Below the pieces are notes generated by a model that saw only the letters and a list, made by a program, of their open reading frames with translations, was not told the origin of the DNA and did no database searches. 64,000 nt of DNA from Nemertoderma westbladi. Its lineage: Eukaryota > Xenacoelomorpha > Nemertodermatida > Nemertodermatidae. This document shows positions 53,945 to 64,000 of the stretch, piece by piece; position 1 is the stretch's first letter; each line of letters opens with the position of its first letter. Made by a program: the position numbers and the translations under genes. The stretch spans positions 26,256 to 90,255 of the forward strand of contig JAUCBJ010003036.1 in assembly GCA_032718475.1 (NCBI GenBank), given 5' to 3'.

Positions 53945-56900
53945 TGGACGGGTGGCCGGGATGGCGAACCAGCTGTAGCTCGTTGGTCGGGTGGCCGGGA
54001 TGGCGAACCAGCTGTAGCTCGTTGGCCGGGTGGCCGGGATGGCGAACCAGCTGTAGCTCGTTGGTCGGGTGGCCGGGATGGCGAACCAGCTGTAGCTCGT
54101 TGGTCGGGTGGCCGGGATGGCGAACCAGCTGTAGCTCGTCGGCCGGGTGGCCGGGATGGCGAACCAGCTGTAGCTCGTTGGCCGGGTGGCCGGGATGGCG
54201 AACCAGCTGTAGCTCGTTGGTCGGGTGGCCGGGATGGCGAACCAGCTGTAGCTCGTTGGTCGGGTGGCCGGGATGGCGAACCAGCTGTAGCTCGTTGGTC
54301 GGGTGGCCGGGATGGCGAACCAGCTGTAGCTCGTCGGATGGGTGGCCGGGATGACGAACCAGCTGTAGCTCGTTGGCCGGGTGGCTGGGATGGCGAACCA
54401 GCTGTAGCTCGTTGGCCGGGTGGCCGGGATGGCGAACAAGCTGTAGCTCGTTGGCCGGGTGGCCGGGATGGCGAACCAGCTGTAGCTCGTCGGCCGGGTG
54501 GCTGGGATGGCAAACCAGCTGTAGCTCGTCGGCCGGGTGGCTGGGATGGCGAACCAGCTGTAGCTCGTCGGCCGGGTGGCCGGGATGGCGAACCAGCTGT
54601 AGCTCGTTGGCCGGGTGGCCGGGATGGCGAACCAGCTGTAGCTCATTGGCCGGGTGGCTGGGATGGCGAACCAGCTGTAGCTCATCGGCTGGGTGGCCGG
54701 GATGACGAACCAGCTGTAGCTCGTTGGCCGGGTGGCCGGGATGGCGAACCAGCTGTAGCTCGTTGGCCGGGTGGCTGGGATGGCGAACCAGCTGTAGCTC
54801 GTCGGCCGGGTGGCCGGGATGGCGAACCAGCTGTAGCTCATCGGCCGGGTGGCCGGGATGGCGAACCAGCTGTAGCTCATCGGCCGGGTGGCTGGGATGG
54901 CGAACCAGCTGTAGCTCGTCGGCCGGGGGGCCGGGATGGCGAACCAGCTGTAGCTCGTTGGCCGGGTGGCCGGGATGGCGAACCAGCTGTAGCTCGTCGG
55001 CTGGGTGGCTGGGATGGCGAACCAGCTGTAGCTCGTTGGCCGGGTGGCCGGGATGACGAACCAGCTGTAGCTCGTTGGCCGGGTGGCTGGGATGGCGAAC
55101 CAGCTGTAGCTCGTTGGCCGGGTGGCCGGGATGGCGAACCAGCTGTAGCTCATCGGCCGGGTGGCCGGGATGACGAACCAGCTGTAGTTCGTTGGCTGGG
55201 TGGCTGGGATGGCGAACCAGATGTAGCTCATCGGCTGGATGGCTGGGATGGCGAACCAGCTGTAGCTCATCGGCCGGGTGGCCGGGATGGCGAACCAGCT
55301 GTAGCTCATCGGCTGGGTGGCCGGGATGGCGAACCAGCTGTAGCTCATCGGCCGGGTGGCTGGGATGGCGAACCAGCTGTAGCTCGTCGGCCGGGTGGCC
55401 GGGATGACGAACCAGCTGTAGCTCGTTGGCCGGGTGGCCGGGATGGCGAACCAGCTGTAGCTCGTTGGCCGGGTGGCCGGGATGGCGAACCAGCTGTAGC
55501 TCGTCGGCCGGGGGGCCGGGATGGCGAACCAGCTGTAGCTCGTTGGCCGGGTGGCCGGGATGGCGAACCAGCTGTAGCTCATCGGCCGGGTGGCCGGGAT
55601 GGCGAACCAGCTGTAGCTCGTTGGCCGGGTGGCTGGGATGACGAACCAGCTGTAGCTCGTCGGCCGGGTGGCCGGGATGGCGAACCAGCTGTAGCTCGTC
55701 GGCCGGGTGGCCAGGATGGCGAACCAGCTGTAGCTCATCGGCTGGGTGGCCGGGATGGCGAACCAGCTGTAGCTCATCGGCTGGGTGGCCGGGATGACGA
55801 ACCAGCTGTAGCTCGTTGGCCGGGTGGCCGGGATGGCGAACCAGCTGTAGCTCGTTGGTCGGGTGGCCGGGATGGCGAACCAGCTGTAGCTCGTTGGCCG
55901 GGTGGCCGGGATGGCGAACCAGCTGTAGCTCGTTGGTCGGGTGGCCGGGATGGCGAACCAGCTGTAGCTCGTTGGTCGGGTGGCCGGGATGGCGAACCAG
56001 CTGTAGCTCGTCGGCCGGGTGGCCGGGATGGCGAACCAGCTGTAGCTCGTCGGCCGGGTGGCCGGGATGGCGAACCAGCTGTAGCTCGTTGGTCGGGTGG
56101 CCGGGATGGCGAACCAGCTGTAGCTCGTTGGTCGTGTGGCCGGGATGGCGAACCAGCTGTAGCTCGTTGGTCGGGTGGCCGGGATGGCGAACCAGCTGTA
56201 GCTCGTCGGATGTGTGGCCGGGATGACGAACCAGCTGTAGCTCGTTGGCCGGGTGGCTGGGATGGCGAACCAGCTGTAGCTCGTTGGCCGGGTGGCCGGG
56301 ATGGCGAACCATCTGTAGCTCGTTGGCCGGGTGGCCGGGATGGCGAACCAGCTGTAGCTCGTTGGCTGGGTGGCCAGGATGGCGAACCAGCTGTAGCTCG
56401 TCGGCCGGGTGGCTGGGATGGCGAACCAGCTGTAGCTCGTCGGCCGGGTGGCCGGGATGGCGAACCAGCTGTAGCTCGTTGGCCGGGTGGCCAGGATGGC
56501 GAACCAGCTGTAGCTCATTGGCCGGGTGGCTGGGATGGCGAACCAGCTGTAGCTCGTTGGCCGGGTGGCCGGGATGGCGAACCAGCTGTAGCTCGTCAGC
56601 CGGGTGGCCGGGATGGCGAACCAGCTGTAGCTCGTTGGCCGGGTGGCCGGGATGGCGAACCAGCTGTAGCTCATTGGCCGGGTGGCTGGGATGGCGAACC
56701 AGCTGTAGCTCGTCGGCCGGGTGGCTGGGATGGCGAACCAGCTGTAGCTCGTCGGCCGGGTGGCCGGGATGGCGAACCAGCTGTAGCTCGTTGGCCGGGT
56801 GGCCGGGATGGCGAACCAGCTGTAGCTCATTGGCCGGGTGGCTGGGATGGCGAACCAGCTGTAGCTCATCGGCTGGGTGGCCGGGATGACGAACCAGCTG

Positions 56901-57700
56901 TAGCTCGTTGGCCGGGTGGCCGGGATGGCGAACCAGCTGTAGCTCGTTGGCCGGGTGGCTGGGATGGCGAACCAGCTGTAGCTCGTCGGCCGGGTGGCCG
57001 GGATGGCGAACCAGCTGTAGCTCATCGGCCGGGTGGCCGGGATGGCGAACCAGCTGTAGCTCATCGGCCGGGTGGCTGGGATGGCGAACCAGCTGTAGCT
57101 CGTCGGCCGGGGGGCCGGGATGGCGAACCAGCTGTAGCTCGTTGGCCGGGTGGCCGGGATGGCGAACCAGCTGTAGCTCGTCGGCTGGGTGGCTGGGATG
57201 GCGAACCAGCTGTAGCTCGTTGGCCGGGTGGCCGGGATGACGAACCAGCTGTAGCTCGTTGGCCGGGTGGCTGGGATGGCGAACCAGCTGTAGCTCGTTG
57301 GCCGGGTTGCCGGGATGGCGAACCAGCTGTAGCTCGTCGGCCGGGGGGCCGGGATGGCGAACCAGCTGTAGCTCGTTGGCCGGGTGGCCGGGATGGCGAA
57401 CCAGCTGTAGCTCGTCGGCTGGGTGGCTGGGATGGCGAACCAGCTGTAGCTCGTTGGCCGGGTGGCCGGGATGACGAACCAGCTGTAGCTCGTTGGCCGG
57501 GTGGCCGGGATGGCGAACCAGCTGTAGCTCGTCGGCCGGGTGGCTGGGATGGCGAACCAGCTGTAGCTCATCGGTCGGGTGGCTGGGATGGCGAACCAGC
57601 TGTAGCTCATCGGCCGGGTGGCTGGGATGGCGAACCAGCTGTAGCTCATCGGCCGGGTGGCCGGGATGACGAACCAGCTGTAGCTCGTCGGCCGGGTGGC
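53944..57700. repeat. Higher-order pair in satellite B, period about 1.87-2.18 kb
   Basis: The series at 53944-54354 recurs at 55816-56226 (48 units later). The following block starting at 54724 recurs at 56908 (56 units later), so extra units were added in the second copy. Confidence 0.65.
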
Positions 57701-60700
57701 CAGGATGGCGAACCAGCTGTAGCTCATCGGCCAGGTGGCCGGGATGGCGAACCAGCTGTAGCTCATCGGCCGGGTGGCCAGGATGGCGAACCAGCTGTAG
57801 CTCGTCGGCCGGGTGGCCAGGATGGCGAAGCAGCTGTAGCTCGTTGGCCGGGTGGCCAGGATGGCGAACCAGCTGTAGCTCATCGGCCGGGTGGCCGGGA
57901 TGGCGAACCAGCTGTAGCTCGTCAGCCGGGTGGCCAGGATGGCGAACCAGCTGTAGCTCGTCAGCCGGGTGGCCAGGATGGCGAACCAGCTGTAGCTCGT
58001 TGGTCAGGATGGCGAACCAGCTGTAGTTTGTTGGCCGGGAGGCCGGGATGACGAACCAGCTGTAGCTCATCGGCCGGGTGGCCGGGATGGCGAACCAGCT
58101 GTAGCTCATCGGCCGGGTGGCCGGGATGGCGAACCAGCTGTAGCTCATCGGCTGGGTGGCCGGGATGGCGAACCAGCTGTAGCTCGTTGGCCGGGTGGCC
58201 GGGATGGCGAACCAGCTGTAGCTCGTTGGCTGGGTGGCCAGGATGGCGAACCAGCTGTAGCTCGTCGGCCGGGTGGCTGGGATGGTGAACCAGCTGTAGC
58301 TCGTCGGCCGGGTGGCCGGGATGGCGAACCAGCTGTAGCTCGTTGGCCGGGTGGCCAGGATGGCGAACCAGCTGTAGCTCATTGGCCGGGTGGCTGGGAT
58401 GGCGAACCAGCTGTAGCTCGTTGGCCGGGTGGCCGGGATGGCGAACCAGCTGTAGCTCGTCAGCCGGGTGGCCGGGATGGCGAACCAGCTGTAGCTCGTT
58501 GGCCGGGTGGCCGGGATGGCAAACCAGCTGTAGCTCATTGGCCGGGTGGCTGGGATGGCGAACCAGCTGTAGCTCGTCGGCCGGGTGGCTGGGATGGCGA
58601 ACCAGCTGTAGCTCGTCGGCCGGGGGGCTGGGATGACGAACCAGCTGTAGCTCGTCGGCTGGGTGGCCAGGATGGCGAACCAGCTGTAGCTCGTCGGCTG
58701 GGTGGCCGGGATGGCGAACCAGCTGTAGCCCGTTGGTCGGGTGGCCAGGAAGGCGAACCAGCTGTAGCTCGTCGGCCGGGTGGCCGGGATGGCGAACCAG
58801 CTGTAGCTCGTCGGCTGGGTGGCCGGGATGGCGAACCAGCTGTAGCCCGTTGGTCGGGTGGCCAGGAAGGCGAACCAGCTGTAGCTCATCGGCTGGGTGG
58901 CCGGGATGGCGAACCAGCTGTAGCTCATCGGCCGGGTGGCCAGGATGGCGAACCAGCTGTAGCTCATCGGATGGGTGGCCAGGAAGGCGAACCAGCTGTA
59001 GCTCGTCGGCCGGGTGGCCGGGATGGCGTACCAGCTGTGGCTCGTTGGCCGGGTGGCCGGGATGGCGAACCAGCTGTAGCTCATTGGCCGGGTGGCCGGG
59101 ATGGCGAACCAGCTGTAGCTCGTCAGCCGGGTGGCCGGGATGGCGAACCAGCTGTAGCTCGTCGGCTGGGTGGCCGGGATGGCGAACCAGCTGTAGCTCA
59201 TCGGATGGGTGGCCAGGAAGGCGAACCAGCTGTAGCTCATCGGCCGGGTGGCTGGGATGGCGAACCAGCTGTAGCTCGTTGGCTGGGTGGCCGGGATGGC
59301 GAACCAGCTGTAGCTCATTGGCCGGGTGGCCGGGATGGCGAACCAGCTGTAGCTCGTCAGCCGGGTGGCCGGGATGGCGAACCAGCTGTAGCTCATCGGC
59401 CGGGTGGCCGGGATGGCGAACCAGCTGTAGCTCGTCGGCCGGGTGGCCGGGATGGCGAATCAGCTGTAGCTCATCGGCCGGGTGGCCGGGATGGCGAACC
59501 AGCTGTAGCTCGTCGGCCGGGTGGCCGGGATGGCGTACCAGCTGTGGCTTGTTGGCCGGGTGGCCGGGATGACGAACCAGCTGTAGCTCGTCAGCCGGGA
59601 GGCCAGAATGACAAACCAGCTGTAGCTCATCGGCCGGGTGGCTGGGATGGCGAACCAGCTGTAGCTCGTTGGCCGGGTGGCTGGGATGGCGAACCAGCTG
59701 TAGCTCGTCGGCCGGGTGGCCGGGATGGCGTACCAGCTGTGGCTCGTTGGCCGGGTGGCTGGGATGGCGAACCAGCTGTAGCTCGTTGGCCGGGTGGCCA
59801 GGAAGGCGAACCAGCTGTAGATCGTCGGCCGTGTGGCCGGGATGGCGAACCAGCTGTAGCTCGTCGGCCGGGTGGCCGGGATGGCGAACCAGCTGTAGCT
59901 CGTCGGCCGGGTGGCGGGGATGGAGAACCAGCTGTAGCTCATCGGCCGGGTGGCCGGGATGGCGAACCAGCTGTAGCTCGTCGGCCGGGTGGCCAGAATG
60001 ACGAACCAGCTGTAGCTCGTTGGCCGGGTGGCCGGGATGGCGTACCAGCTGTAGCTCATCGGCTGGATGGCCGGGATGGCGAACCAGCTGTAGCTCGTTG
60101 GCTGGGTGGCCAGGAAGGCGAACCAGCTGTAGCTCGTCGGCCGGGTGGCCGGGATGGCGTACCAGCTGTAGCTCGTTGGTCGGGTGGCTGGGATGGCGAA
60201 CCAGCTGTAGCTCATCGGACGGGGGGCTGGGATGGCGAACCAGCTGTAGCTCATTGGCCGGGTGGCCGGGATGGCGAACCAGCTGTAGCTCGTCGGCCGT
60301 GTGGCCGGGATGGCAAACCAGCTGTAGCTCGTTGGTCGGGTGGCTGGGATGGCGAACCAGCTGTAGCTCATCGGCTGGATGGCCGGGATGGCGAACCAGC
60401 TGTAGCTCGTTGGCTGGGTGGCCAGGAAGGCGAACCAGCTGTAGCTCGTCGGCCGGGTGGCCGGGATGGCGTACCAGCTGTAGCTCGTTGGTCGGGTGGC
60501 TGGGATGGCGAACCAGCTGTAGCTCGTCGGCCGTGTGGCCGGGATGGCGAACCAGCTGTAGCTCGTTGGTCGGGTGGCTGGGATGGCGAACCAGCTGTAG
60601 CTCGTCGGCCGGGTGGCCGGGATGACGAACCAGCTGTAGCCCGTTGGTCGGGTGGCCGGGATGGCAAACCAGCTGTAGCTCATTGGCTGGATGGCCGGGA

Positions 60701-63700
60701 TGGCGAACCAGCTGTAGATCGTCGGCCGTGTGGCCGGGATGGCGAACCAGCTGTAGCTCGTTGGCCGGGTGGCTGGGATGGCGAACCAGCTGTAGCTCGT
60801 CGGCCGGGTGGCCGGGATGGCGAACCAGCTGTAGCTCGTCGGCCGGGTGGCCGGGATGGCGAACCAGCTGTAGCTCATCGGCTGGGTGGCCGGGATGACG
60901 AACCAGCTGTAGCTCGTTGGCCGGGTGGCCGGGATGGCGAACCAGCTGTAGCTCGTCGGCCGGGTGGCCAGGATGGCGAACCAGCTGTAGCTCGTTGGCC
61001 GGGTGGCCGGGATGGCGAACCAGCTGTAGCTCGTTGGCCGGGTGGCCGGGATGGCGAACCAGCTGTAGCTCATCGGCTCGGGTGGCCGGGATGGCGAACC
61101 AGCTGTAGCTCGTTGGCCGGGTGGCCGGGATGGCGAACCAGCTGTAGCTCGTCGGCCGGGTGGCCGGGATGGCGAACCAGCTGTAGCTCGTTGGCCGGGT
61201 GGCCGGGATGGCGAACCAGCTGTAGCTCGTTGGCCGGGTGGCCGGGATGGCGAACCAGCTGTAGCTCGTTGGTCGGGTGGCCGGGATGGCGAACCAGCTG
61301 TAGCTCATTGGCCGGGTGGCCGTGATGGCGAACCAGCTGTAGCTCGTCGGCCGGGTGGCTGGGATGGCGAACCAGCTGTAGCTCGTTGGCCGGGTGGCTG
61401 GGATGGCGAACCAGCTGTAGCTCGTTGGCCGGGTGGCCGGGATGGCGAACCAGCTGTAGCTCGTTGGCCGGGTGGCCGGGATGGCGAACCAGCTGTAGCT
61501 CGTTGGCTGGGTGGCCAGGATGGCGAACCAGCTGTAGCTCGTCGGCCGGGTGGCTGGGATGGCGAACCAGCTGTAGCTCGTCGGCCGGGTGGCCGGGATG
61601 GCGAACCAGCTGTAGCTCATTGGCCGGGTGGCCAGGATGGCGAACCAGCTGTAGCTCATTGGCCGGGTGGCTGGGATGGCGAACCAGCTGTAGCTCGTTG
61701 GCCGGGTGGCCGGGATGGCGAACCAGCTGTAGCTCGTCAGCCGGGTGGCCGGGATGGCGAACCAGCTGTAGCTCGTTGGCCGGGTGGCCGGGATGGCGAA
61801 CCAGCTGTAGCTCATTGGCCGGGTGGCTGGGATGGCGAACCAGCTGTAGCTCGTCGGCCGGGTGGCTGGGATGGCGAACCAGCTGTAGCTCGTCGGCCGG
61901 GTGGCCGGGATGGCGAACCAGCTGTAGCTCGTTGGCCGGGTGGCCGGGATGGCGAACCAGCTGTAGCTCATTGGCCGGGTGGCTGGGATGGCGAACCAGC
62001 TGTAGCTCATCGGCTGGGTGGCCGGGATGACGAACCAGCTGTAGCTCGTTGGCCGGGTGGCCGGGATGGCGAACCAGCTGTAGCTCGTTGGCCGGGTGGC
62101 TGGGATGGCGAACCAGCTGTAGCTCGTCGGCCGGGTGGCCGGGATGGCGAACCAGCTGTAGCTCATCGGCCGGGTGGCCGGGATGGCGAACCAGCTGTAG
62201 CTCATCGGCCGGGTGGCTGGGATGGCGAACCAGCTGTAGCTCGTCGGCCGGGGGGCCGGGATGGCGAACCAGCTGTAGCTCGTTGGCCGGGTGGCCGGGA
62301 TGGCGAACCAGCTGTAGCTCGTCGGCTGGGTGGCTGGGATGGCGAACCAGCTGTAGCTCGTTGGCCGGGTGGCCGGGATGACGAACCAGCTGTAGCTCGT
62401 TGGCCGGGTGGCTGGGATGGCGAACCAGCTGTAGCTCGTTGGCCGGGTTGCCGGGATGGCGAACCAGCTGTAGCTCGTCGGCCGGGGGGCCGGGATGGCG
62501 AACCAGCTGTAGCTCGTTGGCCGGGTGGCCGGGATGGCGAACCAGCTGTAGCTCGTCGGCTGGGTGGCTGGGATGGCGAACCAGCTGTAGCTCGTTGGCC
62601 GGGTGGCCGGGATGACGAACCAGCTGTAGCTCGTTGGCCGGGTGGCCGGGATGGCGAACCAGCTGTAGCTCGTCGGCCGGGTGGCTGGGATGGCGAACCA
62701 GCTGTAGCTCATCGGTCGGGTGGCTGGGATGGCGAACCAGCTGTAGCTCATCGGCCGGGTGGCTGGGATGGCGAACCAGCTGTAGCTCATCGGCCGGGTG
62801 GCCGGGATGACGAACCAGCTGTAGCTCGTCGGCCGGGTGGCCAGGATGGCGAACCAGCTGTAGCTCATCGGCCAGGTGGCCGGGATGGCGAACCAGCTGT
62901 AGCTCATCGGCCGGGTGGCCAGGATGGCGAACCAGCTGTAGCTCGTCGGCCGGGTGGCCAGGATGGCGAAGCAGCTGTAGCTCGTTGGCCGGGTGGCCAG
63001 GATGGCGAACCAGCTGTAGCTCATCGGCCGGGTGGCCGGGATGGCGAACCAGCTGTAGCTCGTCAGCCGGGTGGCCAGGATGGCGAACCAGCTGTAGCTC
63101 GTCAGCCGGGTGGCCAGGATGGCGAACCAGCTGTAGCTCGTTGGTCAGGATGGCGAACCAGCTGTAGTTTGTTGGCCGGGAGGCCGGGATGACGAACCAG
63201 CTGTAGCTCATCGGCCGGGTGGCCGGGATGGCGAACCAGCTGTAGCTCATCGGCTGGGTGGCCGGGATGGCGAACCAGCTGTAGCTCGTTGGCCGGGTGG
63301 CCGGGATGGCGAACCAGCTGTAGCTCGTTGGCTGGGTGGCCAGGATGTCGAACCAGCTGTAGCTCGTCGGCCGGGTGGCTGGGATGGTGAACCAGCTGTA
63401 GCTCGTCGGCCGGGTGGCCGGGATGGCGAACCAGCTGTAGCTCGTTGGCCGGGTGGCCAGGATGGCGAACCAGCTGTAGCTCATTGGCCGGGTGGCTGGG
63501 ATGGCGAACCAGCTGTAGCTCGTTGGCCGGGTGGCCGGGATGGCGAACCAGCTGTAGCTCGTCAGCCGGGTGGCCGGGATGGCGAACCAGCTGTAGCTCG
63601 TTGGCCGGGTGGCCGGGATGGCAAACCAGCTGTAGCTCATTGGCCGGGTGGCTGGGATGGCGAACCAGCTGTAGCTCGTCGGCCGGGTGGCTGGGATGGC

Positions 63701-64000
63701 GAACCAGCTGTAGCTCGTCGGCCGGGGGGCTGGGATGACGAACCAGCTGTAGCTCGTCGGCTGGGTGGCCAGGATGGCGAACCAGCTGTAGCTCGTCGGC
63801 TGGGTGGCCGGGATGGCGAACCAGCTGTAGCCCGTTGGTCGGGTGGCCAGGAAGGCGAACCAGCTGTAGCTCGTCGGCCGGGTGGCCGGGATGGCGAACC
63901 AGCTGTAGCTCGTCGGCTGGGTGGCCGGGATGGCGAACCAGCTGTAGCCCGTTGGTCGGGTGGCCAGGAAGGCGAACCAGCTGTAGCTCATCGGCTGGGT
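56245..64000. repeat. Higher-order duplication in satellite B, offset 5141 bp
   Basis: 56245-about 58900 recurs at 61386-64000, including the rare 12-bp deletion (58004 and 63147) and the GGGGGG variants. The offset drops to 5102 after loss of one unit near 63235. The copy runs off the window edge. Between the copies lies a different series (about 58.9-61.4 kb). Confidence 0.8.

Larger units (their letters stand above)
39446..64000. repeat. Satellite B (39-bp tandem repeat), about 630 units, open at right edge
   Basis: The unit is GGATGGCGAACCAGCTG + TAGCTCATCGG + CCGGGTGGCCG, 39 bp or 13 codons. Because the length is divisible by three, a frame without a stop stays open: plus strand (RDGEPAVAHRPGG)n and (WRTSCSSSAGWPG)n, minus strand (YSWFAIPATRPMS)n, (ELQLVRHPGHPAD)n and a third Arg/Pro/Ala-rich frame. 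Only the plus frame reading MANQL-stop is closed. Variation is concentrated at the CpG sites. Five small indels shift the register (about 45650, 47957, 49151, 58004, 61077). No splice sites, promoter or non-repetitive coding end are seen, so these are not called genes. Confidence 0.96.

Noticed and set aside
39837-63991. Giant ORFs (1993, 3212, 2912, 2119 and 1687 codons) as repeat-protein genes
   Set aside because: They overlap on both strands and exist only because the unit is 39 bp. There is no unique N- or C-terminal sequence, signal peptide, intron or promoter, and they start and stop at register-shifting indels.
39446-64000. tRNA genes or a tRNA-derived SINE array in satellite B
   Set aside because: TAGCTCATCGG resembles an A box, and the opposite strand has GGTTCG like a B box, but they lie on opposite strands and no cloverleaf can form in 39 bp.

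Overview
This is a eukaryotic window, most likely from an invertebrate animal. It holds two long GC-rich satellite arrays and a stack of nested retrotransposons. The sequence shows no operons or bacterial signals, two complete LTR retrotransposon insertions with target-site duplications, a two-ORF LINE, a mini-Helitron, and a short element with TTAA ends. Both satellites carry a clear CpG-decay pattern, which points to a genome with germline CpG methylation. The taxon cannot be resolved from this sequence, and no ordinary host gene can be supported.

Layout. 1-785 is a TTAA-flanked inverted-repeat element (MITE). 786-1994 is AT-rich and non-coding, with a (TATG)n tract. 1995-2614 is a decayed LINE 3' end with a (TAG)n tail, plus a second partial copy. 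A 29-bp satellite (satellite A) starts at 2690 and is interrupted at 3294 by a CsRn1-like Ty3/Gypsy element (3295-22399, minus strand, identical 233-bp LTRs, CCGC target-site duplication). The pol gene of that element is itself interrupted by a second LTR element (4908-19117, minus strand, 526-bp LTRs, CTGAA target-site duplication). The inner element carries arrays of small hairpins and a gag-like reading frame. It also contains a two-ORF LINE (about 7620-12735) and a truncated Gypsy pol (about 12735-15150), the latter fused in frame to zinc knuckles that look BEL/Pao-like.

Satellite A resumes at 22400 and runs to 34316 with two levels of kilobase-scale duplication. A 1.1-kb block with an internally deleted LINE reverse transcriptase follows (34317-35398), then 0.73 kb of unique DNA with a 269-bp mini-Helitron. 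A second copy of the satellite A + block segment (36130-39445) abuts a 39-bp satellite (satellite B), which fills 39446-64000 and continues past the window. Because the 39-bp unit is 13 codons long, satellite B is open in five of six frames and produces apparent ORFs of up to 3212 codons. These are best read as repeat artefacts.

The insertion order can be read directly: satellite A first, then the CsRn1-like element, then the hairpin-rich LTR element. The LINE and Gypsy fragment were added to the last at a time that cannot be fixed. The points most worth following are the hairpin arrays with different stem sequences, the zinc-knuckle/Gypsy-pol fusion frame, the apparent age inversion of the nested LTR pairs, and the CpG-restricted variation of both satellites.
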